In this document: piece by piece, positions 33,011 through 43,519 of the stretch | Layout of the letters: every line of letters starts with the position of its first letter | How positions within the stretch are numbered: the first letter of the stretch is position 1 | NCBI GenBank assembly: GCA_014155875.1 | Contig: JACEFZ010004188.1 | Span: 186,001-250,000 of the forward strand | From: Cepaea nemoralis | Taxonomy: Eukaryota > Mollusca > Gastropoda > Stylommatophora > Helicidae | Reading direction: 5' to 3' | Length of the DNA: 64,000 bases | Position numbers and translations under genes: made by a program | Notes under the pieces: generated by a model | What the model saw: only the letters and a program-made list of their open reading frames with translations | What the model was told of the DNA's origin: nothing | The model's database searches: none

Positions 33011-33451
33011 CTGCAGACTGCATACTTCTGGTTTCCGGAAGAACAGCCTATGGTGAACGGAAGACCCAATATACGGAAGTGAGGCTAAGCAGCCATGTGC
33101 AGGACGTGACGATTCCTTGGGTGAGCCCAGTACCAGAGCGCTATGTATCGGCTCTGCAAGTATGGAAGCCTCCTTGGATGGCGGGGAATGCCCATGGTCT
33201 GCCCCTGCCTTCCCTTGAGGGCTGACCAGGATCTTTGGCTGTTCTATATGGACCAGCTGGGATGGGGGATAACACCACAACAGTGAGAGTCAAACGTCCT
33301 AAGAAACCCCCGGGAAGGTTAACCCGGTCAACAAATGCCCGCAGAAGTCGGATGTGTCGGCCTAACGGCGCAAGAACGCAGCTCTGCTGTAAACAGGCAC
33401 AACGCAATCACATCCGAAAAAAAACTCCGGATGAACGAAGAAGAAGAAGAA

Positions 33452-35460
33452 GAACTGTTGTTCTTTGTTTATACTTACAGGTGTCAGATGGTGATGAGTG
33501 TGTCAGAACTGTTTCATTTGTTGTTTGTTGAACTGTTGTTCTTTGTTTATACTTACAGGTGTCAGATGGTGATGAGTGTGTCAGAACTGTTTCATTTGTT
33601 GTTTGTTGAACTGTTGTTCTTTGTTTATACTTACAGGTGTCAGATGGTGATGAGTGTGTCAGAACTGTTTCATTTGTTGTTTGTTGAACTGTTGTTCTTT
33701 GTTTATACTTACAGGTGTCAGATAGTGATTGGTGTGTCAGAACTGTTTCATTTGTTGTTTGTTGAACTGTTGTTCTTTGTTTATACTTACAGGTGTCAGA
33801 TGATGATTGGTGTGTCAGAACTGTTTCATTTGTTGTTTGTTGAACTGTTGTTCTTTGTTTATACTTACAGGTGTCAGATGGTGATTGGTGTGTCAGAACT
33901 GTTTCATTTGTTGTTTGTTGAACTGTTGTTCTTTGTTTATACTTACAGGTGTCAGATGGTGATTGGTGTGTCAGAACTGTTTCATTTGTTGTTTGTTGAA
34001 CTGTTGTTCTTTGTTTATACTTATTTGTTGTTTGTTGAACTGTTGTTATTTGTTTATACTTACAGGTGTCAGATAGTGATGAGTGTGTCAGAACTGTTTC
34101 ATTTGTTGTTTGTTGAACTGTTGTTCTTTGTTTATACTTACAGGTGTCAGATGATGATTGGTGTGTCAGACCTGTTTCATTTGTTGTTTGTTGAACTGTT
34201 GTTCTTTGTTTATACTTACAGGTGTCAGATGGTGATTGGTGTGTCAGAACTGTTTCATTTGTTGTTTGTTGAACTGTTGTTCTTTGTTTATACTTACAGG
34301 TGTCAGATTATGATTGGTGTGTCAGAACTGTTTCATTTGTTGTTTGTTGAACTGTTGTTCTTTGTTTATACTTACAGGTGTCAGATGGTGATTGGTGTGT
34401 CAGAACTGTTTCATTTGTTTTTTGTTGAACTGTTGTTCTTTGTTTATACTTACAGGTGTCAGATGGTGATTGGTGTGTCAGAACTGTTTCATTTGTTGTT
34501 TGTTGAACTGTTGTTCTTTGTTTATACTTAAGGTGTCAGATGATGATTGGTGTGTCAGAACTGTTTCATTTGTTGTTTGTTGAACTGTTGTTCTTTGTTT
34601 ATACTTACAGGTGTCAGACGGTGATTGGTGTGTCAGAACTGTTTCATTTGTTGTTTGTTGAACTGTTGTTCTTTGTTTATACTTACAGGTGTCAGATGAT
34701 GATTGGTGTGTCAGAACTGTTTCATTTGTTGTTTGTTGAACTGTTGTTCTTTGTTTATACTTACAGGTGTCAGATGATGATTGGTGTGTCAGAACTGTTT
34801 CATTTGTTGTTTGTTGAACTGTTGTTCTCTGTTTATACTTACAGGTGTCAGATGGTGATTGGTGTGTCAGAACTGTTTCATTTGTTGTTTGTTGAACTGT
34901 TGTTCTTTGTTTATACTTACAGGTGTCAGATGATGATTGGTGTGTCAGAACTGTTTCATTTGTTGTTTGTTGAACTGTTGTTCTTTGTTTATACTTACAG
35001 GTGTCAGATGGTGATTGGTGTGTCAGAACTGTTTCATTTGTTGTTTGTTGAACTGTTGTTCTTTGTTTATACTTACAGGTGTCAGATAGTGATGAGTGTG
35101 TCAGAACTGTTTCATTTGTTGTTTGTTGAACTGTTGTTCTTTGTTTATACTTACAGGTGTCAGATGGTGATTGGTGTGTCAGAACTGTTTCATTTGTTGT
35201 TTGTTGAACTGTTGTTCTTTGTTTGTTGAACTGTTTCATTTGTTGTTTGTTGAACTGTTGTTCTTTGTTTATACTTACAGGTGTCAGATGGTGATTGGTG
35301 TGTCAGAACTGTTTCATTTGTTGTTTGTTGAACTGTTGTTCTTTGTTTGTTGAACTGTTTCATTTGTTGTTTGTTGAACTGTTGTTCTTTGTTTATACTT
35401 ACAGGTGTCAGATAGTGATGGGTGTGTCAGAACTGTTTCATTTATCGTTTGATAAATGGT
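33452..35460 (+). repeat. 78-bp array, right part, about 25 units
   Basis: Unit: gtgtcagatggtgatgagtg, tgtcagaactgtttcatttg, ttgtttgttgaactgttgtt, ctttgtttatacttacag. The period of 78 bp equals 26 codons, which gives long spurious frames on both strands. Every unit ends in a pyrimidine-rich stretch plus tacttacag, which resembles a 3' splice site. A few units are shortened (34021, 35220, 35345). Confidence 0.97.
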
Positions 35461-36230
35461 TGTTCTTTGTTTAAAATTCTGTTTATTGCTTTGGCAAGAT
35501 CTCAAGTAAAGACAACAGGAAAAACATGGTCATTTAAAACCTTTCTTCCTTGTTTAAAATTCTGTTTCATCTTTGGCAAAAAAGGTTTCAAATGGGATTA
35601 AAATGTTAGTGGATAGATTTAATTTCACCAGGTTTTATACTATATGACTTTGTTGCTTTCCTCAAAGTGGCTTGCCGAAAGTGTTGCTCAGGAATTTCAT
35701 AGTTCCAGTGATGACATTCAGAAATATCTGAAATAATTGCATTCTTGAACTGAATGACAGAGTGCAGAAACAAACCTAGAAGCTTCAAAGCTCGTGGCAG
35801 ATGGTTTAACCATCTTCTTTGACAAGATCTCAAGTAATGACATCGGGAAAGATATGGTTATTTTTAAAAACTGTTTTTGTTTGTTTAAAATTAAATTCTG
35901 TTACTTTGTTTGGCAAGGTCTCAAACAATGAAGGAAGTTGGAAACAAGAGGTCATTATTTTGATGTTTGTTCCTCGTGTACAATTCTGGTTCTTTTTTTT
36001 TTGTCGAGATCCCACATAATGACAATGGGCAAGATGCCGTCATTTTAAATTATTTTTTTTCCTTTTTAATAATTATGTTTCTGTCTTTTTCAAGATCTCA
36101 AACGGTGACATTGGAAACATGTAGTCATTATTTTAACTTTTGTTCCTTGCTTTCAATTCTGTTCCTTTCGTTGGCAAGATTTCAAATAATGACATCAAGA
36201 AACTCATGGGTAGAGAGACAGCTAGTCGAT
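35461..36230 (+). repeat. Degenerate ~90-120-bp tandem repeat
   Basis: The motif order ggcaagatctcaa, aatgacat, gg(a/t)cattt and cttgtttaaaattctgtt recurs about six times with considerable divergence (around 35490, 35580, 35820, 35915, 36090, 36170). Confidence 0.65.
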
Positions 36231-36429
36231 TGGTTTGGCCATGTGACAGGTTTGCCCGCAAGCAGCAAGCCCCAAACAGAATTGACTTGGTTTGAGGTCT
36301 GTGCTTTTAGTTAGTTAAATGTTGTTTTAACATTGCATGTCCATTTCAGGATGTTGCAATCAGCACCAACCCCAAGTTGATTTATTTGGCAGTTTTTGAA
36401 AATATCCACCCTTTAGGTGAAAATATTGG

Positions 36430-36566
36430 TTAAAAGTTAGTTGTGCATCATTTACAGGACGCAGCAGTCAAAACCAACATTGTTTGGCTGTTTGTGATTC
36501 CTGGGAAAGTTTACGTTCAGTAGTTTGCCATGGCTTTCTGAACGATCAGATCTCAAACCATTGTAT
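36430..36566 (+). repeat. SINE-3 copy cut by a LINE-N tail insertion
   Basis: Contains ttacaggacgcagcagtcaa, agtttacgttcagtagtttg and gctttctgaacgatcag. It is interrupted after aaaccattgtat. Confidence 0.7.
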
Positions 36567-36707
36567 CCCCGGGAAGGTTAACCCGGTCAACAAATGCCCG
36601 CAGAAGTCGGATGTGTCGGCCTAACGGCGCAAGAACGCAGCTCTGCTGTAAACAGGCACAACGCAATCACATCCGAAAAAAACTCCGGATGAACGAAGAA
36701 GAAGAAG
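36567..36707 (+). mobile_element. LINE-N tail-only insertion 1
   Basis: 141 bp identical in layout to the end of LINE-N (33307-33451): ccccgggaaggttaacccgg to (gaa)n. A 12-bp duplication, aaaccattgtat, flanks it (36555-36566 and 36708-36719), so it is a separate insertion event. Confidence 0.9.
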
Positions 36708-36903
36708 AAACCATTGTATGAAAACTAATGCAAGAAGGGCTGCTTCCATATTGCTTCCAGTGAAAATATTGGTAGTTATGAAAATAAACACAATCGGCTG
36801 CCATTTCATGTTCAGCCATGGGATGAAAGACAGAAGATGAAGGTTGAGGATTTATTTTATTGCCTACATATATCCAGAAATGCTCTGTTCTCAAACTATA
36901 GGT

Positions 36904-37046
36904 CCCCGGGAAGGTTAACCCGGTCAACAAAAGCCCGCAGAAGTCGGATGTGTCGGCCTAACGGCGCAAGAACGCAGCTCTGCTGTAAATAGGCACAACG
37001 CAATCACGTCCGAAAAAACTCCGGATGAACGCAGCAGAAGAAGAAG
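36904..37046 (+). mobile_element. LINE-N tail-only insertion 2
   Basis: 143 bp beginning at the same base as insertion 1 (ccccgggaaggttaacccgg) and ending in (gaa)n. It has its own 11-bp duplication, aaactataggt (36893-36903 and 37047-37057). Confidence 0.9.
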
Positions 37047-37084
37047 AAACTATAGGTCACTCAAGGAGAATCTTAACACCGGTC

Positions 37085-37300
37085 ATTTGGACTTTAAATG
37101 TTGACTTCTCGTCCTTGACTTGGGGACGTAAATTACATGTACCTCTGATGTCAGACTTGGTTCGCCTGATGGCGAGGGACAATGGTAATAGGAAAAGCTA
37201 ATCCACATGCAAAATTCAGTCCAGTGTTGCTAGAAGTAGCGTATATGAACTACGCTTGAGTTCAAAGTGAGCGAGCGCAAAAAAACAAACAAATTAATAA
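37085..37300 (+). repeat. SINE-1 body and tail
   Basis: Lacks the tRNA-like head. Contains acttggggacgtaaattaca, gatggcgagggacaatggta and actacgcttgagttcaaag, then an A-rich tail. Confidence 0.78.
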
Positions 37301-37337
37301 TATCTGCGCTAATCTTAACATTTTTCTGCCTCTTCAG

Positions 37338-37478
37338 TGGTGAAGTTTACTCTGGCTGTGTCCTTTTACATGTTAGTGAAGGGCAGAAGAATACAGCTGG
37401 ATTCTGTCAATGCCCTCATTCAGGACCATCGCAATGACACGCTGTCCAACACTGTGGCCATCATATGTGGATACCTGG
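37338..37478 (+). CDS. Mn-type CDF transporter, exon 5 (TM4-TM5, second DxxxD)
   Basis: Acceptor ctgcctcttcag and donor tacctgg|gtgggt enclose 141 nt, phase 1 in and phase 1 out. It encodes VKFTLAVSFYMLVKGRR, then LIQDHRNDTLSNTVAIICG and YLG. QDHRND supplies the second DxxxD of the transport site (TM5). Together with VDSIVD in exon 3 this is the manganese-type signature, in contrast to HxxxD of Zn transporters. The next intron is under 1 kb, the shortest in the gene. Confidence 0.94.
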
Positions 37479-37669
37479 GTGGGTGTGTATTATTGGCATC
37501 ATCATCACGTGCCCCGCAACATCATGCAGTCATTCATTTCTTTCCGCAGGTCTCGGTCTCTGGTGTTCTTCGGTAATTCATTTGATATCTTTCCTCTCTG
37601 CCACTGTCTTGCACCATCAAGTATCATTTCTTCTGGTCTGCCTTTGCTTTGCCTTTTGTGTGTATGAGA

Positions 37670-38240
37670 AGGAGTGTATATGTATGCCTTGCTGTATGTA
37701 TGAATGAGGATATAAGGGTGTGAAAGAGAGAGAGAGAGAGAGAGTATTATGTTTGTATGTATATGTGTGTGTGGGTGGATGTGTGTACATGTACATATAT
37801 ACATGAATGCATGTAGGTATGTTTGCGGAAGTGTGTATGTGTTGATTATGTGTGTGCCTTGCTGTATATATGAATGAGGACATATGAGCTTGAGAAAGAG
37901 AGAGAGAGAGAGAGTATTATGTATGGATGGGTGGGTAGATGGATGGATGGATGTGGTTTTATAGAAAAATGCCGAAAATTCCTTGGGCAACAAAATGAGC
38001 AAAATTGTTTCTGTTTTCTTGATAATCCTTGATGTCCTTCTCTTTGCCTTGCTGTATGTATGAATGAGGATATATGAGCGTGAGAAAGAGAGAGTATGGG
38101 TGATTGGGTGAGTAGATGGGTGTATGGATGGGCTGGTGGCTGGATGGACAGAAGGTCGTGATGTATGGAAATTCCTTGGACAGCAAAATGAGCAAAATTG
38201 TTTCTGTTTTCTTGATATTCCTTGATGTCCTTTTTTTTGA
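37670..38240 (+). repeat. Imperfect 170-190-bp tandem repeat with (GA)n and GGAT runs
   Basis: The block gccttgctgtatgtatgaat starts at 37686, 37856 and 38046. Each is followed by gaggatatatgag and agagagag runs. A second block, gcaaaatgagcaaaattgtt, occurs near 37989 and 38183. Confidence 0.85.
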
Positions 38241-38400
38241 TTGCTCTGTTACTACAATTATCTGCTACTACAATTCTTTTTTAATGCAATTCTCTTAAAC
38301 TATAATTTTTTGTTACTATAATTCTTTGTTACTACAATTTTTGTTCCTACAATTTTCTGTGACTACAATTCTCTGTGACTTTTACTTACAATTCAGTTGT
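38240..38400 (+). repeat. Short tandem repeat (ctgttactacaatt) upstream of exon 6
   Basis: About eight degenerate copies of a 16-20-bp unit (tgttactacaattct) end 30 bp before the exon 6 acceptor and overlap its likely polypyrimidine and branch region. Confidence 0.8.
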
Positions 38401-38426
38401 ATCACATTGTATTTCTGAACCCTCAG

Positions 38427-38540
38427 GGTCCCAACAGTTTGCAGACAGAGTCCACACCAGGCAAGTGGCTTACATTGACCCCATTGGTGCAATCATCATC
38501 GCTCTCTACATCATCATCAGCTGGTTTCAAACCGGCTCTG
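38427..38540 (+). CDS. Mn-type CDF transporter, exon 6 (TM6)
   Basis: Acceptor gaaccctcag and donor ggctctg|gtaagt (near-consensus) enclose 114 nt, phase 1 in and phase 1 out. The product SQQFADRVHT leads into YIDPIGAIIIALYIIISWF and QTGS. YIDPIGAIIIALY is a hallmark of TM6 in CDF proteins; the Asp of DPIG is near-invariant in the family. Exon 7 continues with the cytosolic linker. Confidence 0.94.
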
Positions 38541-38699
38541 GTAAGTGGTTATTGTCCAGAATCTTGTCTTCTGGCATTTTCAGTCTCGGCCCTCCGTTTT
38601 TCATGTTGTGTCCAAGTCAAGATAGTCTATCCAGGCTTGGTGTGATCATCTACATAGCTGGTTCTGTGCTAGGAAACAAAAGGAGTGACTAGGAGTTTA

Positions 38700-39230
38700 T
38701 AGAGAACGTTAATAGACAGTGTTTAGTGCAGCAGATCCTGGCATATGATATCACAACATCTGGTCTGAGGGTGGAGGTGGTCACAGTGGCTGATGAAGAT
38801 GGATGGCACACCTGTCATGATTGTGACAGACTCAAGAGTATGCTGAGAACGGTGAAGACAGGCAAGCTTCGTGCCGAGTGGCATGCGTCAGTTAAAAAAA
38901 AATCAAAGGTGGGGAGCATCCATTGCATCTTTTCTCCAGGGTGTGCTGGTGTGGTGGGACATGAGTAGGCAGAGAGATTGGATGGATCTGTACCATTGGG
39001 TGGGGGTTTCCTTTGGCATCATGTGTATAGTGTGGATGAACAGATAAATCATTATAGCCAGGAGAACGTGGAGCTGCTGGGAGTGGCCGGAGGTATAACC
39101 GACAATCAGTACCCTAAAGAAAGGTCAAACTGATACCTAATCACACAACAACTGGCACTGTTGGTAATGGAACTCTTTGCTGGCTGTTGAGGATGAGGAT
39201 GGAGATCTATGGGAATGTTCTGAATGCTGT
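38700..39230 (+). pseudogene. RNase H relic of an unassigned LINE, with 3' end
   Basis: The frame at 38726-38968 holds GSIHCIFSPGCAGVVGHE, the decayed PGHAGVVGNE motif of a LINE RNase H. The rest follows in other frames to about 39160, with a dispersed 3' block (ctctttgctggctgttgagg) to 39230. Confidence 0.6.
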
Positions 39231-39244
39231 GATATGTTTGGCAA

Positions 39245-39420
39245 TCTTGTATAGAATTGCTTAGAACTTAAATTATATGATGTTTGACACGTCTTGTAAA
39301 GAAGTTCTTAGAACTTAAATTATATGATGTTTGACAATCTTGTAAAGAAGTTCTTAGAACTTAAATTATATGATGTTTGACAGTCTTGTAAAGAAGTGTT
39401 TACAACTTAAAATCAAGTGA
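39245..39420 (+). repeat. 46-47-bp tandem repeat, 3.5 units
   Basis: tagaacttaaattatatgat starts at 39262, 39309 and 39355, with a diverged fourth copy near 39400. Confidence 0.92.
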
Positions 39421-40563
39421 TGTGCGAAGTTCTTGTGAAGGATGTTTGCCAAGTAAGCACACTGGGCTGCATGATTTAGCCGAAATATTCCTCAGGAAGG
39501 CGAACTTGGACAGCAAATACTGGAGTCGACAATATGTCGGCCAAAATCCTCAATTATCACAGCATCACCATTTTTGTTTAAAATGTCCCTACCATGAGCC
39601 ACAATGAAAGAATAGGATGAGAAGGACTCACAAGATTTAGAAGGAGAAATGACAAGTAGTCACTAACGAAAAGGGAAATAAGTAGAGAATAGTGGACACA
39701 TAAATAAGGACCCGTCTGATGGCTAACTCGGGTCACGTGATGACGTACCCTACCTGACCAAAAGGTGGACATTTTGGAGCAGTCGGTCGAGAAGCTTGGT
39801 CGGAGAAACATCGGACCTGCTGCAAGAACCCGAAGCCAAACGCAGATGTGAGAAGTTTTGTTAACTAGCAATGGTTTTGTGTGGAACGAACGTTCACTAA
39901 ATTACACCTATCGAACCAATATAATGGCGTGGTGACAAGTTACGTCGCACAGAAGACAGCTGAAGCAAAACCGCTGACCGCCAGACCTGTTGATCAGCGA
40001 GACGGTTACATGGCCGGGGACGATCCAAGGTCAAGACAATGGATAGTCGTTGGTTTAAGTAGGTGATAGTTAAACTGTGACAGTACATCGAGATGATGAA
40101 ATGAATGTGAGTCAACAGTCATGACGATAATGTGCCAGCTAATTAAAATGTGGAACAGCATACTAGTGGTCGGGTGTAGGAACGCGAAAAACGATGCAAC
40201 AGTAAGCGGCACGCTGAAATTGATACGTTCATGCTGTTTTTGAATAAACTTTGTAGTGAGACATTAGGACACAACTGTTATTCACTTTGTTTCCACATCG
40301 TCAATGTTAACTGCCATTGCACTGTTACGAGCACTAGAAGGTCATTGGCAGTCCCATATCTTTCCTTGGGTCTGTGATGTGATAGCGCCATCACAATTTG
40401 TAGGCCTGAGAGCAGGGAAGAATAGGTGGTCAGTCTTCCCTCGCTTTGGTGAGTGATGAGCCCAGGCATCAAACTATGGCTTCGCTATAAACAGACACAA
40501 TGCATCCACATTTTTGGGGGGCGAGTAGCTTATTAGCAAATGTTTGCTTACAATCACTTCGAA
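39421..40563. other. Intron 6 stretch without a recognised gene
   Basis: No domain is recognised. An AATAAA at 40242-40247 with the ttagtgagacattagga context could be the end of an old retroelement repeat, but no paired LTR or ORF supports that. Confidence 0.4.
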
Positions 40564-41468
40564 GTCAATAAGTAAGTCACAAATGGCTCTAGAAAAATAA
40601 CTAAATATAACAACTTGAAACCAATTAATTTTTATACATACATTGTCCCTTTATTTCTCAACATAATTTCCACCAACATTGATGCACTTATCCCATTGTT
40701 TTATCAATCCTCCCAAACCAGGCTGCATAGAACTGTGTGCTCTGTTTTCTAAACCACGTTTTCACTTCACATTCAACTTTGGCGTCATTCTCAAAATGTC
40801 TCCCACCAAGGTGGGTTTTCAGTGGACCAAAAAGGTGGAAATCGCTAGGGGCTAAGTCGGGGCTGTAAGATGGATGTTCTAAAACTTCCCACCTTAGTTG
40901 GGTTAATTTTCTCCTGAGTTAATCGAGCTGTATGTGGTCTGGCATTGTCATGAAGAAGCAACACTCCTCTAGTCAGCAGTCCTGGACGTTTTCTTCGAAT
41001 TGCATCTTGAAGCATCAATAGAGCTTCACAGCGTTCAGAAATCACATTGTCACCTTTCTTCTTGAAATTGGTTAAAAGGACTCCTTGACAATCCCAGAAT
41101 ACTGTCAGCGTAACCTTCCCTGCTGATTTCGTAACCTTGAATTTTTGGACACAAGGCGAAGATGGATGTTTCCATTGCATTGAAGCACGCTTTGATTCAG
41201 GCTGGTAGTCAGCGTAAACAGGAATCATTTCCTTATGAATGTTCTTTGCAGGCAGTCCTTTTGCCCACAAAAAATGCACAACAGCATTCGGTTATACACT
41301 CCGTAAGTACAGTCTCCATTTTGTTTAGTCTCATGCGCATGAGACACCTAGCGCCACCTGATGAATGGGAATATAAAGTTCGATGTTGCTGTCACCTAAT
41401 GACACCTGTTGAAAACACCAACTACATTTACCTGCCATCCCACAGAGCTGTGTGACTTACTTATTGAC
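40564..41468 (-). mobile_element. Mariner-like transposon, internally deleted
   Basis: 905 bp between an 18-bp perfect inverted repeat, gtcaataagtaagtcaca (40564-40581 and 41451-41468). The inverted repeat extends imperfectly inward, and a TA sits within it. The minus strand encodes the first 30 or so codons of a mariner transposase N-terminus (IHKEMIPVYADY), then jumps directly to the catalytic half. D1 lies in TVFWDCQGVLL, D2 in LLLHDNARPHTA and D3 in SPDLAPSDFHLF. The helix-turn-helix region is largely missing (about 100-150 codons). A frameshift lies before D3. It cannot make a working transposase and is best viewed as a deletion derivative. Confidence 0.87.
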
Positions 41469-41469
41469 T

Positions 41470-41535
41470 CGTCCTTGTATGTTTATGGACTACGCTTGAG
41501 TTCAAAGCGAGCGAGAGCAACAAACAAACAAAAAA
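41470..41535 (+). repeat. SINE-1 tail fragment
   Basis: tatggactacgcttgagttc followed by aaagcgagcgagagcaacaaa; it abuts the mariner-like element. Confidence 0.65.
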
Positions 41536-41701
41536 GTTCCTGCACGGACACTCTCCGTGCCATGACCCAAGGCTGCCAAGAATCTTCTCTCACCATCTTC
41601 CTCAATTTCTCTGTCCACAAATGTTTCCAGTTGTCACAGTATGTTTTAGCTTCTGTCCTCTCACAATGTGGCCAGTGATTGATAACTGAATTCTTTCACA
41701 G

Positions 41702-41780
41702 AACACGTCAGGAGGGTCACTGGCTACACGGCCGAACCCGCGTTTCTGAGCCAGATTACCTGGATAGCCCTCAACCACAG
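41702..41780 (+). CDS. Mn-type CDF transporter, exon 7 (linker to the cytosolic domain)
   Basis: Acceptor gaattctttcacag and donor aaccacag|gtggct enclose 79 nt: 2 nt finishing a Glu codon, 25 codons, then 2 nt. It encodes HVRRVTGYTAEPAF and LSQITWIALNH, matching the GxxAxPxFLxxxTxxxxNH linker that follows TM6 in CDF proteins. Phase is 1 in and 2 out, which exactly joins exons 6 and 8. The 3' half of this exon and its donor are duplicated in tandem downstream (to 42118). Confidence 0.92.
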
Positions 41781-42118
41781 GTGGCTGTCATTTTGTGTCT
41801 GTGTTTGTTTGGGGATAAACCCGCATTTTTGAGCCAGTTGACTTGGATAGCCCTCAACCACAGGTGGCTGTCTTGTTGTGTTTGTGTTTCTTGGGGGATA
41901 CCTTTCCGATAGACCTCCATACTGATAGACATGCTTGGATACCCCTCAACCACAGGTGGCTGTCTTAGTATCAGTGTGTCTTGGGGGATACTTTTCCGAC
42001 AGACCTCCGTACTGATAGACATGCTCGGATAGACCTAACCAGACTGGCTGTCTTTTTTGAGTTTGTGTTTCTTGGGGGATACCTTTCCGACAGACCTCCG
42101 TACTGATAGACATGCCAT
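41735..42118 (+). repeat. 83-92-bp tandem repeat carrying the exon 7 end and splice donor
   Basis: The block ggatagccctcaaccacagg with tggctgtc starts at 41762 (true exon), 41845, 41937 (ggatacccc) and 42027 (degenerate). In the second copy, cccgcatttttgagccag and the following bases still match exon 7. Later copies share cttgggggatacctttccga and gacctccgtactgatagaca. Confidence 0.94.
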
Positions 42119-42122
42119 AGAG

Positions 42123-42335
42123 ATTAGCATGGCCGAATGGATAAGAGCGCTCAATCTTAAACATCTGGTGTGCTGATGCCGAGGTAAGGGGTTCAACCCC
42201 TAAACCGGTCAGTTGGACTCAAATGTTGACTTGAAAACGTAAACCGTAACCTCAGAAGTCGGAGTGGGTTCGCCAGATGGCGAGGGACACTGGTAATAGG
42301 AAAAGCTAATCCACACGTAAAAATCAGTCTAGGCT
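42123..42335 (+). repeat. SINE-1 with tRNA-like head, interrupted by LINE-B
   Basis: A box (tggccgaatggataagagcg) and B box (ggggttcaacccc) are well preserved, followed by the body (cagaagtcggagtgggttcg). The tail resumes at about 44490. Confidence 0.85.
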
Positions 42336-42350
42336 ATAAATGGCAGGCTC

Positions 42351-42992
42351 ATGACTATTAAGTTACCTCTGTTGAAAGGAAAGAAGCATTCAACCATCAT
42401 GAGTGTCTACGGACCAACCATGACAAATGAAGATGATGTCAAAAACAAGTTCTATGAAGACCTGCACAACGTATTAATATCTGTTCCCAAAGGAGACAAA
42501 CTTATACTCCTTGGGGACTTCAGTGCCAGAGTAGGCAAGGACACCGCCTCTTGGAGTGGCATCATTGGAAAGTACAGAGTCGGAAATTGTAACAGCAATG
42601 GGCTCCTCCTCCTTCAAACATGTGCCGAACACGATCTCCTGATCACCAACACAATTTTCCGTCTTCCCACGAGAAATAGGACATCATGGATGCACCCTCG
42701 CTCGAAACACTGGCACCTCATTGACTATGTCATCGTCAGGAGGAGTGACAGACAAGACGTTCGGGTGACAAAATCCATGTATGGTGCCGAATGTTGGACA
42801 GACGATCGTCTCATTATCTCGAAAATAAACATACACATCAAACCACCACGGCATCCTCAAGGGGTAAAAATGCAAAAAAAAACACTAAATGTCACCCGCC
42901 TAAACAGCAAAAAAATGCAGCTGTTGTTTGAAAACATGCTGGAAGACTGCCTCAAGCCAAATGCTGCAGCTGAACAGAGTGGAGAGCCCTAA
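42351..42992 (+). pseudogene. LINE-B copy 2 endonuclease fragment
   Basis: 213 codons covering the C-terminal two thirds of an APE-type endonuclease, with LLGDFSARVG (Asp/Asn position; here DFS rather than DFN) and the final SDHR position changed to TDDRL. The N-terminal catalytic Glu region is missing. Confidence 0.75.
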
Positions 42993-43519
42993 AGGACATA
43001 ATTTACAACATTGCTATGGAACTCCTGGGTCCAGCCCCCTGAAAGCATGAAGACTGGTTTGATGAAAATTCTAAAGACATCTACCAATTGCTGGCCGAGA
43101 AACATCTTCTCAAGGCACATTTGAATGACCCGAAGTCAACATAAAAAAAAGATGCTTTCAATAACATTCAGAGAGTAGTGAAGCAGAAACTTGGGCACAT
43201 GTGGGACTCCTGGCTGAGCAACAAAGCTGATGAAATTCAAGGCTTTACTGACAGACATGATATGAAAGACTTCTACGACTCGGTAAAAGCGGTCGACGGT
43301 CCTCCATCACCAGGCATAGTTCCCCTCCTCAGTGCAGATGGGGGAACATTGGTCACAGATAAGAAAGAAATCCTTCAACGCTGGGCATAGCATTTCAGCA
43401 ACATCAACTTCCTTCTTCGATGATGAAACCATCAACTGCCTTCCTCAAGTTCCCACTAATGATACACTTGATGACCTGCCAACCATTAGTCAACTATATA
43501 TGCCAACTCAGAGACAGAC

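Larger units (their letters stand above)
28359..33451 (+). mobile_element. LINE-N, full-length APE-RT-RNase H retrotransposon
   Basis: A 5.1-kb insertion in the 78-bp array, flanked by a perfect 12-bp duplication, gaactgttgttc (28347-28358 and 33452-33463), with a (gaa)n tail. Layout: 5' UTR with a hairpin (cccctct/agagggg) and a 118-bp direct repeat; ORF with apurinic endonuclease, RT and RNase H, broken by one frameshift; 3' UTR with four 103-bp units and a conserved tail. The perfect duplication and the single lesion suggest a fairly recent insertion. The C-terminal RNase H places it near the I group (I, Nimb, Ingi and relatives), but the clade is not settled. Confidence 0.95.

Noticed and set aside
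33335..35353. 398-codon and similar frames with a 26-residue repeat
   Set aside because: By-product of the 78-bp intronic array; the same DNA is open on the other strand too.
37505..38195. Minus-strand frames rich in His, Ile, Tyr and Leu
   Set aside because: They come from the (GA)n/(GGAT)n and tgtatgta repeat in intron 5.
39600..40300. Possible solo LTR or end of an LTR element
   Set aside because: Only an AATAAA near 40242 and some composition hint; no paired repeat, primer site or target duplication.
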